Shown here one piece after another: positions 6,744 through 14,441 of a DNA stretch of 31,404 bases. The notes below the pieces were generated by a model. It made no database searches. It saw only the letters and a list, made by a program, of their open reading frames with translations, and was not told where the DNA came from. The stretch spans positions 1-31,404 of the forward strand of contig CBDUYN010000119.1 in NCBI GenBank assembly GCA_965371445.1, given 5' to 3'. A program made the position numbers and the translations under genes. How positions within the stretch are numbered: the stretch's first letter is position 1; every line of letters begins with the position of its first letter. This DNA comes from DASWIG01 sp965371445 (GTDB lineage: Bacteria; Acidobacteriota; Thermoanaerobaculia; Multivoradales; J023).

Positions 6744-7967
6744 GCCCGTCCGACGACGTCGGCCCGCTGGCAGATCCAGGGGAAGAGCTTCTCGAGCTCG
6801 ATCTGCGAGAAATACTTTACCTTCTTGCCACTTCCCAGGACCTGCTTCGCCGGTGGGACCGTGCGCCGCAGGTACTCTCGGACGACCTGGCCGAGCTCAT
6901 GGGGAATGAGCTTCGTCGGATCGACCAGAAAGGATTCCAGGAGCACGTCGCCCACCACTCCGGCGAGGTCGATTTTGAGACGTCGTAACGCGATCCACAG
7001 ATACTTGGCGTTGTACGTCACCTTGTGCCGCTCGGCGTCCTCGAAAAAGGCGCGGAGCCGCTCGAGGCCGTCCTGGCCGAGGCCGTCCTGGCCGAAAACG
7101 GGTACCAGCCGAGCTTGGGCGGCTTGTGTGGAGAAGGCGATGCCGACGAGGCGTCCGTAGACCGGCGAGTGGCCGTCGTAAACGCCGTAGACCGCTACGA
7201 CCTCGTCGGACGGGAGCTCGGCGAGGAGCGTATCGATCTCGTCCAGGCTTTTTATCGGGCCGTAGTCGACGTCTTCGGCCTCCTCTTCGTCGGCCGTGGC
7301 GTCGGCGGTAAGGAGCGAGTGGAACTCGAGCTCCTTGAAAAGGGCGTTGAGCGACGACGGCTCCGGGAGCGTCAGTCGGAGGTCTTCGAGCCCGACCTTG
7401 AGAGGCACGTGACATTCGATCGTCGCGAGCTCGCGCGACAGCTCGGCGAGCTCGCGGTTTTCCTCCAGGGTCGTCCGCTGGCGTCCCTTGAGCTCCTCGA
7501 CATGCTCCAGAACGGCGTCGAGGGAGCCGTAGGTTCCAAGCAGCCCGGCCGCCCCTTTCGCTCCGATGCCGGGGACTCCGGGGATGTTGTCGACCTTGTC
7601 GCCCATCAAAGCCAGGAGGTCCACGAACTGCTCCGGCCGGACACCCCACTTCTTGCGGACCAGCTCCGGGTCGTAGGTGACGTCGCGCAGCGTGTCGACC
7701 ATCCGCACCCGTTCGGAGACGAGCTGCGCGAAGTCCTTGTCGCCGGAGACGATGAAGACCTCCATCCCGGCGTCGACAGCGAGGCGGGTCAAGGTGCCGA
7801 TGACGTCGTCGGCCTCGTAGCCCGGAACGCGCAGGTACGGGAAAGTTGTGGGCCTCGACCAGCCGGTCGACCCAGGGAATCTGCTCCCGGAGGTCGTCGG
7901 GCATCGGCGGGCGCTGCGCCTTGTAGGCGGGATACTTCTCGTCGCGGAAGGTCGGTCCCTCGTCGCG
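6744..7967 (-). pseudogene. polA: DNA polymerase I, N-terminal 5'-nuclease and exo-like part (broken polA)
   Basis: This piece carries the 5'-nuclease domain (GPTFRDEKYPAYKAQRPP, GYEADDVIGTL, VSGDKDFAQLV and the helix-hairpin-helix MGDKVDNIPGVPGIGAKGA) and a 3'-5' exonuclease-like domain. The proofreading acids (usual DTETD) are absent (VYGVYDGH), as in many Pol I proteins. It is damaged in three ways. About 60 N-terminal codons are missing, because similarity starts abruptly near 7967 after an in-frame stop. One extra A in the run at 7842-7844 shifts the frame between HNF and PYLRVPGYEADD. Similarity ends at about 6765 (ICQRADVV), where the thumb region is deleted and the downstream piece resumes out of frame. 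Either an intact polA exists elsewhere or the assembly is faulty here. Confidence 0.82.
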
Positions 7968-7997
7968 TCACCTCGGGGACGGGGAAACACGGTCTGG

Positions 7998-8510
7998 CTA
8001 GAGAATCTTGACGAGGATTGCCACGACTCCGATCCCGACCACGACGAGACCACCCAGCCGGGCCAGCATCCGTGCCTCCATCGCCTTGAGCTGGGTGTCC
8101 ATCGTCTTGAACCGGGTCTTCATCTCGATGTCCATCTCCCGGAAGCGGGTCTCCATCTTGGTGTCCAGCTCTTTGAGCCGGGTCTCCATCTTGGTGTCCA
8201 GCTCTTTGATGTCCCGCTTGAGGGCGGTCTCCAGCTCCTTGATGTCCCGCTTGAGGGCGGTCTCCAGCTCCTTGAGGTCCCTCTTGAGGCTGGCCTCCAC
8301 TTCCGTGAGCCTCTGCTCGTGGCGGGTGTCGAGCTCCTTGAGTTCCCGCTTGAGGCCGACGTCGAGCTCCGCAAGGTCCTGGCGGCTCGCCATGCGCTCG
8401 TCGAGCAGCACCACCAGAGCTTCGATCTGGACCTCGGCCTGGGCTTCCGGGACGCCGACGTCCCGGAGCTTTCTGACGTAGGCGTGGGTGTCGAAGGCTA
8501 CGGCGGGCAT
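7998..8510 (-). CDS. DUF1640/CCDC90-like coiled-coil protein with C-terminal TM anchor
   Basis: A 170-residue protein starting at ATG 8510, preceded by GGAGG at good distance; an upstream in-frame start at 8537 is less likely. Residues 1-45 (FDTHAYVRKLRDVGVPEAQAE...) are the conserved head seen in bacterial DUF1640 proteins. A long coiled coil follows, built on an 11-residue unit (LKRDIKELETA and variants, about seven copies). It ends in one TM helix (GGLVVVGIGVVAILVKIL). Hendecad repeats form straight, slightly right-handed coiled coils. The family is related to mitochondrial CCDC90/MCUR1, but the bacterial role is not established. It is likely a membrane-anchored oligomer. It is the only intact gene in a stretch of broken ones. 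Confidence 0.75.
   Translation of the reverse strand: MPAVAFDTHAYVRKLRDVGVPEAQAEVQIEALVVLLDERMASRQDLAELDVGLKRELKELDTRHEQRLTEVEASLKRDLKELETALKRDIKELETALKRDIKELDTKMETRLKELDTKMETRFREMDIEMKTRFKTMDTQLKAMEARMLARLGGLVVVGIGVVAILVKIL
8149..8310 (-). repeat. 33-base coding tandem repeat (hendecad coiled coil)
   Basis: Within the coiled-coil gene, near-identical 33-base units encode 11-residue repeats. Two neighbouring units are almost base-identical (centred on CTCCTTGATGTCCCGCTTGA), and flanking units diverge progressively. This pattern suggests growth by unequal exchange, so the copy number may vary between strains. Confidence 0.75.
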
Positions 8511-8550
8511 GACTCTTCCTCCCGAGGAGGATATCACAACCAGCGGAGTC

Positions 8551-8962
8551 TCAGTCCAGACGTTTCCGGAACCGCAGCGCCGCCAGCGCCAGGAAGGTCA
8601 CCCCGAACGCCGCCAGCGCCGACGCCTCCGGCCACAACGCCTCGATCCCCCGATCCCTTCAGGAAGATGCCGCGCAGGATCCGCGCGTAGTACCTGAGCG
8701 GGATCTCATAGGAGATCGCCTGGAAGAACCGCGGCATGTTCTCGATCGGGAAGATCAGGCCCGAGAGATAGATCTGCGGGATCATCAGGACGAAGGTCGC
8801 CGTCATCATCGCCTGCTGCTGCGTCGAGACCAGCGTCGAGACGAGAAGGCCCAGCCCGAGAGTGTTCAGGAGGAGCAGCAGCGTCAAGAGCACCAGCAGG
8901 ACGAGCGACCCCCGCAGCGCCACACCAGGCCATGGTTCGACGGTGACTGGGAACAAAGGCAC
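8551..8962 (-). pseudogene. ABC-2 type permease, C-terminal fragment, frameshifted
   Basis: The translation holds the typical C-terminal half of an ABC-2 (YhhJ/YbhR-like) drug or lipid exporter permease: the LRGSLVLLVLLTLLLLLNTLG helix region, STLVSTQQQAMM, PQIYLSGLIFPIENMP and IPLRYYARILRGIFLKG. One extra C in the run at 8647-8651 shifts the frame. Removing it restores the family's usual tail (EALWPEASALAAFGVTFLALAALRFRKRLD split over two reading frames), with a TGA at 8551. The N-terminal half (first TM helix and large extracytoplasmic domain) and any partner ATPase gene are missing. The region upstream to 9080 is non-coding. It is a gene remnant, since sequencing error alone would not remove the front half. 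Confidence 0.75.
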
Positions 8963-9034
8963 CTCCCAGGAGCTCCCGCCATCCTACTACCGCCTCCTGG
9001 GCGCCGAGCCCTTCGCGCCCACAGTCTCCGGATC

Positions 9035-9085
9035 GGTAGTTCCCCTGAATAATTTTCTGTCAGGCTTGCGCTCCAGCCTGCTACC
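9035..9085. other. Nested inverted repeat at the 3' end of era
   Basis: An inner stem CAGGCT/AGCCTG (9061-9066 and 9075-9080) lies inside an outer pair GGTAG/CTACC (9035-9039 and 9081-9085). It overlaps the era stop codon and contains an unusually AT-rich patch (CTGAATAATTTTCTG). On the era strand, the inner hairpin is followed by ACAGAAAATTATTC and not a T-run, so termination is possible but not textbook. The structure may be a small dispersed palindromic element at the border of the decayed region. Confidence 0.4.
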
Positions 9086-10034
9086 CCAGCGTGACGTCGT
9101 AGGGCGCGCGGTCGAGGTCCGAGAGGATGCGGCGGTTCTCGCGCCAGTTGCGCTCCACCCGGACTCTCAAGTCGAGGTAGACCTTCGTCTCGAGATAGGC
9201 CTCGAGATCGTGCCGCGCGGCCGTGCCGATCGCCTTGATCTGACGTCCGCCGACGCCGACCATGATCTTCTTCTGACCCTCGCGCTCGACGAGGATCGAC
9301 GCGTAGATGCGAACCAGGCCCTCGTCCTCCTCGTAGCGGTCGATCAGGACCGCGGTCGAGAACGGCAGCTCCTCGCGGGTCCGCTCCAGGACTTTTTCCC
9401 GGATCCGTTCCGCCACGAGGAAGCGCTCCGGATGGATCGTCAGAAGCTCCGGATCGTAGTAGGGCTCCCCCTCCGGCAGATGACGCCACAGGGCGTCGCG
9501 CACCCTCTCGACGCCGTCGCCGGTCAGGGCGCTCGCCGGGATGATCTCCTCGAAAGCGCTCCCTTCGGCGTAGGAGGCGATGCGCGGCAGGAGCTCAGGC
9601 TTGCGGATGCGGTCGATCTTGTTCAAGACGACGATCTTGGTCGTCTTGACCTGCGAGACCCACTCGCGCAGGAATTCGTCGCCCGAGCCGCTCGATTGCG
9701 ACACGTCGACCAAGAGGCAGACGACGTCGGCATCGTTCAACGCTTCCTGGGCGGCCTTGACCATCCGGCGGTTCATGCTGTGCTGGGGACGGTGGACCCC
9801 CGGCGTGTCGTAGAAGACCATCTGCCCCTGCTCTTCCGAAAGGATTCCGACGATCCGGTGCCGGGTGGTCTGGGGCTTCGTCGAGACGATGGCGAGCTTC
9901 TCTTCGAGCAGCTGGTTCAGGAGCGTCGACTTGCCGGCGTTGGGACGGCCCACCAGCGCCACCCGGCCGGATTTCTGTACGGTTTCCACTGTCCCGCTGG
10001 GGGGATCAAGGGGGGGAGACACAGTCTCGCTCAT
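9081..10034 (-). CDS. era: GTPase Era
   Basis: A 317-residue Ras-like GTPase with a KH domain, needed for 16S rRNA maturation and 30S assembly. G1 is GRPNAGKS (29-36), switch I contains STKPQTTRH, G3 is DTPG (76-79), G4 is NKID and G5 contains SAL. The C-terminal KH domain has the loop V-G-G-R-Q-I-K-A-I-G-x-x-AR. The start ATG 10034 lies two bases after the corC stop, so the genes are coupled. The first 22 residues (rich in Ser/Pro/Thr) are an extra N-terminal segment. Residues about 5-16 are encoded by a copy of the 33-base repeat that also fills the ybeY N-terminus. Normal Era begins close to SGRVALVG. It is the last gene of the operon. Confidence 0.96.
   Translation of the reverse strand: MSETVSPPLDPPSGTVETVQKSGRVALVGRPNAGKSTLLNQLLEEKLAIVSTKPQTTRHRIVGILSEEQGQMVFYDTPGVHRPQHSMNRRMVKAAQEALNDADVVCLLVDVSQSSGSGDEFLREWVSQVKTTKIVVLNKIDRIRKPELLPRIASYAEGSAFEEIIPASALTGDGVERVRDALWRHLPEGEPYYDPELLTIHPERFLVAERIREKVLERTREELPFSTAVLIDRYEEDEGLVRIYASILVEREGQKKIMVGVGGRQIKAIGTAARHDLEAYLETKVYLDLRVRVERNWRENRRILSDLDRAPYDVTLG
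9988..10020. repeat. Single copy of the 33-base repeat inside era
   Basis: This 33-base stretch matches the tandem units at 11739-11870 with a few substitutions. It keeps ACTGTCCC at one end, the central GGGGGGA and the run of seven G. It is read in frame as SPPLDPPSGTV in the Era N-terminus. That is a different reading frame from the one used in ybeY. Confidence 0.75.
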
Positions 10035-10036
10035 CT

Positions 10037-11299
10037 TCAGGCGTTCTCCTTCTCTTTGTGACGGCGCACCGCCACCGAGATGATCCGCCGTTCGTCGGCG
10101 TCCTCGATGGTCATCTCCAGACCCTGCCAGGCGAAGACCTCGCCGGGCTTGGGGACGTAGCCGAGCTCGCCGCACACGAGCCCGGAGACCGTCTCGTAGG
10201 GCAGCTCGTCGGGGTCGACGCCGAAGATCTCTTCGAGCTCCTCGACCTCGGCGCGTCCCGGCAGGCGCCAGCGCTCCTCGTCGAGCCGGATCCGCTCCTC
10301 GATCGTCTTCTCGTGCTCGTCGGAGATCTCGCCGACGATCTCCTCCACCAGGTCCTCGACCGTCACCAATCCCGCGACGCCGCCGTATTCGTCGACGACG
10401 ATCGCCATCTGCTGGTGGAGCGACTGCATCTCCTCGAGCAACTGCCGCAAGGGCTTCGTCTCCGGCACGTAGAGGGGCGCGTGGGCGAGCTGTTCGGGAT
10501 CCACATCCACGTCGCGGCCGTCGTGGATGGCCTCGAAGAGCTCGCGGATGTGGAGGATCCCGACGACGTGGTCGATCGAATCGCGGTAGAGGGGGAGCCG
10601 CGCGTGCTTCGACTCGAAGAAGCGCTGGCAAAGCTCTTCCTGGCTGGCGTCGACCGGAGCGCATACGACCTCGACCCGGGGAGTCATGACGCTTCGTACC
10701 TGCGTGTCGCCGAAGTCGACGATCGAGCGCACCATCTCCTCCTCCTCCGGCTCCAGGATGCCCTCGCGCAGGCCGACGTCGATGTAGGCGTCGATCTCGC
10801 CGTCGGAAGCTTCGTCCTCTTCCTCCTCCTCGCGCGGTGCCGGCACCACGAGCTTCGCCAGCAGCCACGTCGCCGGCAAGAAAAGCGTGTCGAGGAGCCG
10901 CAGCGGTCCGGTCACGAAACGCAGGGCCTCCTCCGAGTAGAGCTCGACGAGCGACCGGTTACCCCATTCGAGGAGCACCAGGAGCACCGCCACCGCGGCG
11001 AGGGCAAGGCCCGCCGCACCGGCCACCTGGTGGCCGCGGAGCAGCTCCCAGAGAACCCAGGCCAGGGCCAGGGGGGCCAGGCGGGCCGAGAGGCTTAGCA
11101 GGAAGCGAAAGGCCTCGAAGCGCCGCGGCGTCTCGTAGAGGCGCAGCAACCGTCCGCCGGCTTTCTCGGCCCAATGATGGAGCCGAATCGGGCCGCTGCG
11201 CTCGACGAGCGCCGAGACGAGGACGAACCCCGCGGTGGCGAGGACGAGCAGCGCCGTCAGGCAGCCGGCGAGCCAGGACGGGAGCAGGGGATCACCCAT
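10037..11299 (-). CDS. HlyC/CorC-family CBS-domain membrane protein
   Basis: A 420-residue protein. The N-terminal 155 residues hold about three to four hydrophobic helices (LTALLVLATAGFVLVSALV, FLLSLSARLAPLALAWVLW, AAGLALAAVAVLLVLL). An acidic linker (EEEEEDEASD) follows, then a tandem CBS (Bateman) pair at about 195-330 with the signatures VRSVMTPRVEVV and GVAGLVTVEDLVEEIVGEI. The C-terminus (about 340-415) is the CorC_HlyC/transporter-associated domain. Family members are linked to Mg2+/Co2+ efflux or homeostasis. The start overlaps the ybeY stop by eight bases, and the stop is two bases from era. This order (phoH, ybeY, corC near era) is widely conserved. The ion handled cannot be told from sequence. 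Confidence 0.92.
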   Translation of the reverse strand: MGDPLLPSWLAGCLTALLVLATAGFVLVSALVERSGPIRLHHWAEKAGGRLLRLYETPRRFEAFRFLLSLSARLAPLALAWVLWELLRGHQVAGAAGLALAAVAVLLVLLEWGNRSLVELYSEEALRFVTGPLRLLDTLFLPATWLLAKLVVPAPREEEEEDEASDGEIDAYIDVGLREGILEPEEEEMVRSIVDFGDTQVRSVMTPRVEVVCAPVDASQEELCQRFFESKHARLPLYRDSIDHVVGILHIRELFEAIHDGRDVDVDPEQLAHAPLYVPETKPLRQLLEEMQSLHQQMAIVVDEYGGVAGLVTVEDLVEEIVGEISDEHEKTIEERIRLDEERWRLPGRAEVEELEEIFGVDPDELPYETVSGLVCGELGYVPKPGEVFAWQGLEMTIEDADERRIISVAVRRHKEKENA

Positions 11300-11891
11300 C
11301 GTCGATCCACCGCCGGCGCAGGCGCCGTTCGAGGCGTTTCATGGTGCCGTCGTCGGCTTCGTGGTCGTAGCCCAGGCAGTGCAGGAGGCCGTGGAGCATC
11401 AGGACGCGCAGCTCGCGCTCGACGCTGTGCCCGAGCGCCGCGGCCTGGCGCCTTGCCATCGGCACCGAGACGACGACGTCGCCGAGGTAGGGATGGCCGC
11501 CGCCCGCCTTAGCCTCAACCTCCCCCGGGAAGCTCAGCACGTCCGTCGCCTGGTTGATCTTCCGATAGGTGGCGTTCAATCGTCGCATCTCGCGGTCGCT
11601 GACGAAACGGACCGTCACGCACGCCAGGTCGGCGAGATCGGCCACGAGGGGCTCCAGCCAGCCACGGTGGCGGCGAGCGCCCGCCTCGGGGTAGCGGCAG
11701 GGGTTCTGGAGCACCACCTTGCCCCTTGAAGGTTCGCTACTGTCCCCCTGGGGGGAGCAAGGGGGGGCGCCACTGTCCCCCTTGGGGGAGCAAGGGGGGG
11801 CGCCACTGTCCCCCAGGGGGGAGCAAGGGGGGGCGCCACTGTCCCCCAGGGGGGAGCAAGGGGGGGCGCCACTGGGAGGAACGTTTGTCAA
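11292..11891 (-). CDS. ybeY: Endoribonuclease YbeY
   Basis: A zinc-dependent rRNA maturation and quality-control factor, identified by HGLLHCLGYDHEADD, the H-x3-H-x5-H metal site (His167, His171 and His177 when counted from TTG 11891). Residues 59 onward look like a normal YbeY, whose family N-terminus is usually V-x-L-Q-N. The first 58 residues are repeats of an 11-residue unit (GAPPCSPxGDS) encoded by four tandem 33-base copies. Two starts are possible: TTG 11891, which shares TTGA with the pgpH stop, or GTG 11717 (141 residues, the usual family length) just after the repeats, with an AGGGG nearby. The GTG start is the better biological guess. The longer frame is given here because it stays open throughout. 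Confidence 0.93.
   Translation of the reverse strand: MTNVPPSGAPPCSPLGDSGAPPCSPLGDSGAPPCSPKGDSGAPPCSPQGDSSEPSRGKVVLQNPCRYPEAGARRHRGWLEPLVADLADLACVTVRFVSDREMRRLNATYRKINQATDVLSFPGEVEAKAGGGHPYLGDVVVSVPMARRQAAALGHSVERELRVLMLHGLLHCLGYDHEADDGTMKRLERRLRRRWIDDG
11739..11870. repeat. Four tandem copies of a 33-base GC-rich palindromic repeat
   Basis: There are four head-to-tail units of 33 bases, nearly identical, each starting ACTGTCCCCC and holding a TCCCCC..GGGGGGA palindrome followed by a run of seven G. The unit length is a multiple of three and contains no stop in the ybeY frame. The array therefore keeps the frame open and adds 44 codons between pgpH and the conserved YbeY start. There are no spacers between units, so it is not a CRISPR array. 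Confidence 0.95.
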
Positions 11892-14413
11892 CTCGCTTTC
11901 CGCTCCTTGGAAACCTCGACCGGGACGGACCGCTTCTTGCGGCTCTCCCGCGGCGCGGCGCCCTCGATCGGTGCGATCTCGGTCGACGACTTGGAGCCCT
12001 GTGCGCCCTTGGAGGTTTGCACGGGCTGGTTGAAGTCGAAGCCCGGGTAGTCGATGCGCCGGTGGTAGATCTTGGTCAGGACGTCGACGAACGCCTCCTC
12101 GACCCGTGAGAGGTCGCCGAGGGTCAGGTCGGTGTTGTCGAGCTGGCAGTCTTTCAGGGCCTCGTCAAAAAGCGTCCGTACGAGGCCGCGGATCTTTTGC
12201 CGGGTCGCCTCGACGAGGGTACGGCTCGCCGCCTCGACCATGTCGGCGAGCATCAGGATGCCCATCTCCTTCGACTGCGGGCGAGGTCCGGGATAGCGGA
12301 ACTCGTCTTCGCGCACCTCCTCGGTCTCCGGGTCCGAGCGTTCCTGGGCCCGTTTGTAGAAGAACTTGATGAGGCTCGTGCCGTGGTGCTGCTCGATGGC
12401 GTCGAAGATGGGCTTCGGCAGGTGGTGCTTGGCCGCCAGCTCCAGCCCTTCCTTGACGTGGTTGATGATGATCAGCGCGCTCATCGACGGCTGGATCTTG
12501 TCGTGGGGGTTCTGCCCCGGGGCCTGGTTCTCGATGAAGTACTGGGGACGAAAGATCTTGCCGATGTCGTGGTAGAGGGCCGCGGTGTGGGTGAGGACCG
12601 AGTCGAGGTCGATGGCCTCGCACCCCGCTTTGGCCAGGTTCGAGACCGCGAGCGAGTGCTGAAAGGTGCCCGGCGCCTCGAGCGCCAGGCGTCGCAGGAG
12701 CCGCCGGTTGGTGTTGGCGAGCTCCAGGAGCTTGACGTAGGTGGTGATTCCCAGAAGCGTCTCGAAAATCGGCACCGCGGAGCTCGTGACTCCGGTCACC
12801 AGCAAGCCTCCGACAAACGCGCAAAGGAGGTCGAATCCGATCTGCGCCACGCTGGCGCCGACGGCGCCGGTCAGGGCCTGAAGCGTCACCACGGCACAGA
12901 CGTTGACGGCGCCGACCACGAAGCCTGCCCGGATCATGACGGTGCGCTGGGTGAAGTGGTGGCGTTCGAGGACGAAAACGGCGGCGAGCGAGCTCGCGAG
13001 GCTGTAGAGCGTCATCGTCCAGATGGTCTCGCTGCCCGCGACGTGGCCGGCGAGCGAGGAAAAGACAAGCGCCAGGATAAAAGCGACGCCGCGTCCGTAG
13101 AGCAGCATCGCGAGAAGTGCCAGGGCGGCGAAGGGGATGGCATAGGTGTAGCTGCGCAGATCGCTCCACGGTCCGCTCAGGAGCGCGTTCGAGATGGCCT
13201 CGGCGACGAAGAAGGCGAAACGGATGCCCAGCAGGTAAATCGTCACCAGGATCAGGCATTCGTTGAACAGCCGCTCGTGGCTCTTGTCGCCCTTGCCCTC
13301 CAGGCCGGTGCCGATCCACACCACCCACAAGGCTCCGGCCAGGAGCAACAAGGTCCCGAGGCCGGCGATCCAGAGCTCGAAGCCCTCGCTGCGGCCGGCC
13401 ATCTCGGCGATGGCGAGCGCTTCGAGCTCTTCGACCCGCTCGCCTTTGCGCACGATGACTTCGCCCTTGCGGATGGTATGGGTCACCGTGCCGACCTCCG
13501 CCGCCGCGGCCTGCCTCACGGCGAGCGACTCGCTGGAGTTGAGCGTCAGGTTCGGGGCGATCGCCGCCATCACCAGGCCCGCCAGGAGCGTGCGGTCCGC
13601 GGACCTCCTCAGACCCTCCCAGCTCCGCAGATCCTGCTCGACGACTTCCCGGACCTGGTCGGGATAGTCGACGTAGCGGTAGAGGTCGAGCTCGTGCTTG
13701 CGCAGGCCGCTCGGCAGCTCCTGCACCGTGATGCCCCGTACGCGGTGCTCCAGGAGGAGAGCCCGGTCGCTCACCACGCCGCGGCGCAGCACACGCGTGA
13801 CCAGGCCCTTCAGGCGATCCTCGAGGTCGGTCGAGAACTCGCGCTCGCGGAGCCACTCGACGTGCTCGGGGAGGAGCTTCAAGCCGCTCGCCTCGTTGAG
13901 CTGCTGGACGAGGTCCGGCGCCAGGTTGATCTCCTCGTCGCTCGCCGGGGCCGGCGCCTCGGGGGAGGTCGGCACCTCCTCGGCTTCGAGGCTCAGGCGG
14001 CCGGATTCGAAGAGCCGGGTCAGCTGCTGGTAGCGCTCGCCTTCGAGCCGGCGGTTGAAGTCGTAGACCGGAGGCACCCCTTCTTCGGCCTCTTTCTGGA
14101 GCCGGGCGGTGGCGACCTCGTCGACCATCGTGAGGTCGTGGTCGGCGACATAGGTGCGCCCGGCGATCGAGCCGGCCTCCAGGCGTTTCACCTCAAAAAA
14201 GCGCCGCGGCAGCAGGCTCCAGATCGAGAGGGCGAGGAAGAGCACCACCCAGACCTGCCAGGTCTCAAGACCCACGCTCCAATGTCCTCCGAGCCAATGC
14301 TTGAGGCGCGGCAGCCCCTTCTCGGGCGGCCGTCGCATCACCGCGCCGCGGGTTCCCCGGCGGCCAGCGCCCTGGCCCTGGGCCTTGGATGGGTTCGACT
14401 TCGGCTGTGCCAT
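11888..14413 (-). CDS. pgpH: PgpH-type 7TM-HD cyclic-di-AMP phosphodiesterase
   Basis: A protein of about 841 residues in the YqfF/PgpH family, which degrades c-di-AMP to pApA at the membrane. The order is as follows: a basic cytoplasmic start; one TM helix (VWVVLFLALSIWSLL, about 55-70); an extracytoplasmic 7TMR-HDED-like region (about 75-345); a bundle of seven TM helices (about 350-555); and a cytoplasmic HD domain (about 570-790). The HD domain carries FQHSLAVSNLA, ALYHDIGK at about residue 615, and a later H-H-G motif (IEQHHGTS). The tail is basic and low in complexity. The ATG at 14413 is preferred over the TTG one codon earlier. It lies 28 bases after phoH and overlaps ybeY, the usual phoH-pgpH-ybeY arrangement. 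It may link potassium and osmotic control with the channel gene upstream; that link is inference. Confidence 0.93.
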   Translation of the reverse strand: MAQPKSNPSKAQGQGAGRRGTRGAVMRRPPEKGLPRLKHWLGGHWSVGLETWQVWVVLFLALSIWSLLPRRFFEVKRLEAGSIAGRTYVADHDLTMVDEVATARLQKEAEEGVPPVYDFNRRLEGERYQQLTRLFESGRLSLEAEEVPTSPEAPAPASDEEINLAPDLVQQLNEASGLKLLPEHVEWLREREFSTDLEDRLKGLVTRVLRRGVVSDRALLLEHRVRGITVQELPSGLRKHELDLYRYVDYPDQVREVVEQDLRSWEGLRRSADRTLLAGLVMAAIAPNLTLNSSESLAVRQAAAAEVGTVTHTIRKGEVIVRKGERVEELEALAIAEMAGRSEGFELWIAGLGTLLLLAGALWVVWIGTGLEGKGDKSHERLFNECLILVTIYLLGIRFAFFVAEAISNALLSGPWSDLRSYTYAIPFAALALLAMLLYGRGVAFILALVFSSLAGHVAGSETIWTMTLYSLASSLAAVFVLERHHFTQRTVMIRAGFVVGAVNVCAVVTLQALTGAVGASVAQIGFDLLCAFVGGLLVTGVTSSAVPIFETLLGITTYVKLLELANTNRRLLRRLALEAPGTFQHSLAVSNLAKAGCEAIDLDSVLTHTAALYHDIGKIFRPQYFIENQAPGQNPHDKIQPSMSALIIINHVKEGLELAAKHHLPKPIFDAIEQHHGTSLIKFFYKRAQERSDPETEEVREDEFRYPGPRPQSKEMGILMLADMVEAASRTLVEATRQKIRGLVRTLFDEALKDCQLDNTDLTLGDLSRVEEAFVDVLTKIYHRRIDYPGFDFNQPVQTSKGAQGSKSSTEIAPIEGAAPRESRKKRSVPVEVSKERKAS

Positions 14414-14441
14414 CAATCCATGAGGGGTCGTACTTTTCCCA

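Noticed and set aside
6719..6770. A programmed frameshift joining the two polA halves
   Set aside because: A frameshift could not supply the roughly 200 missing thumb and palm residues, and no slippery sequence with a following stem stands out.
7025..8011. A 328-codon plus-strand frame opposite polA
   Set aside because: It mirrors the 5'-nuclease part of polA, which is certain from its motifs. The antisense text has no domain.
11739..11870. A CRISPR array
   Set aside because: The four 33-base units touch each other directly with no unique spacers, and no cas genes are present.
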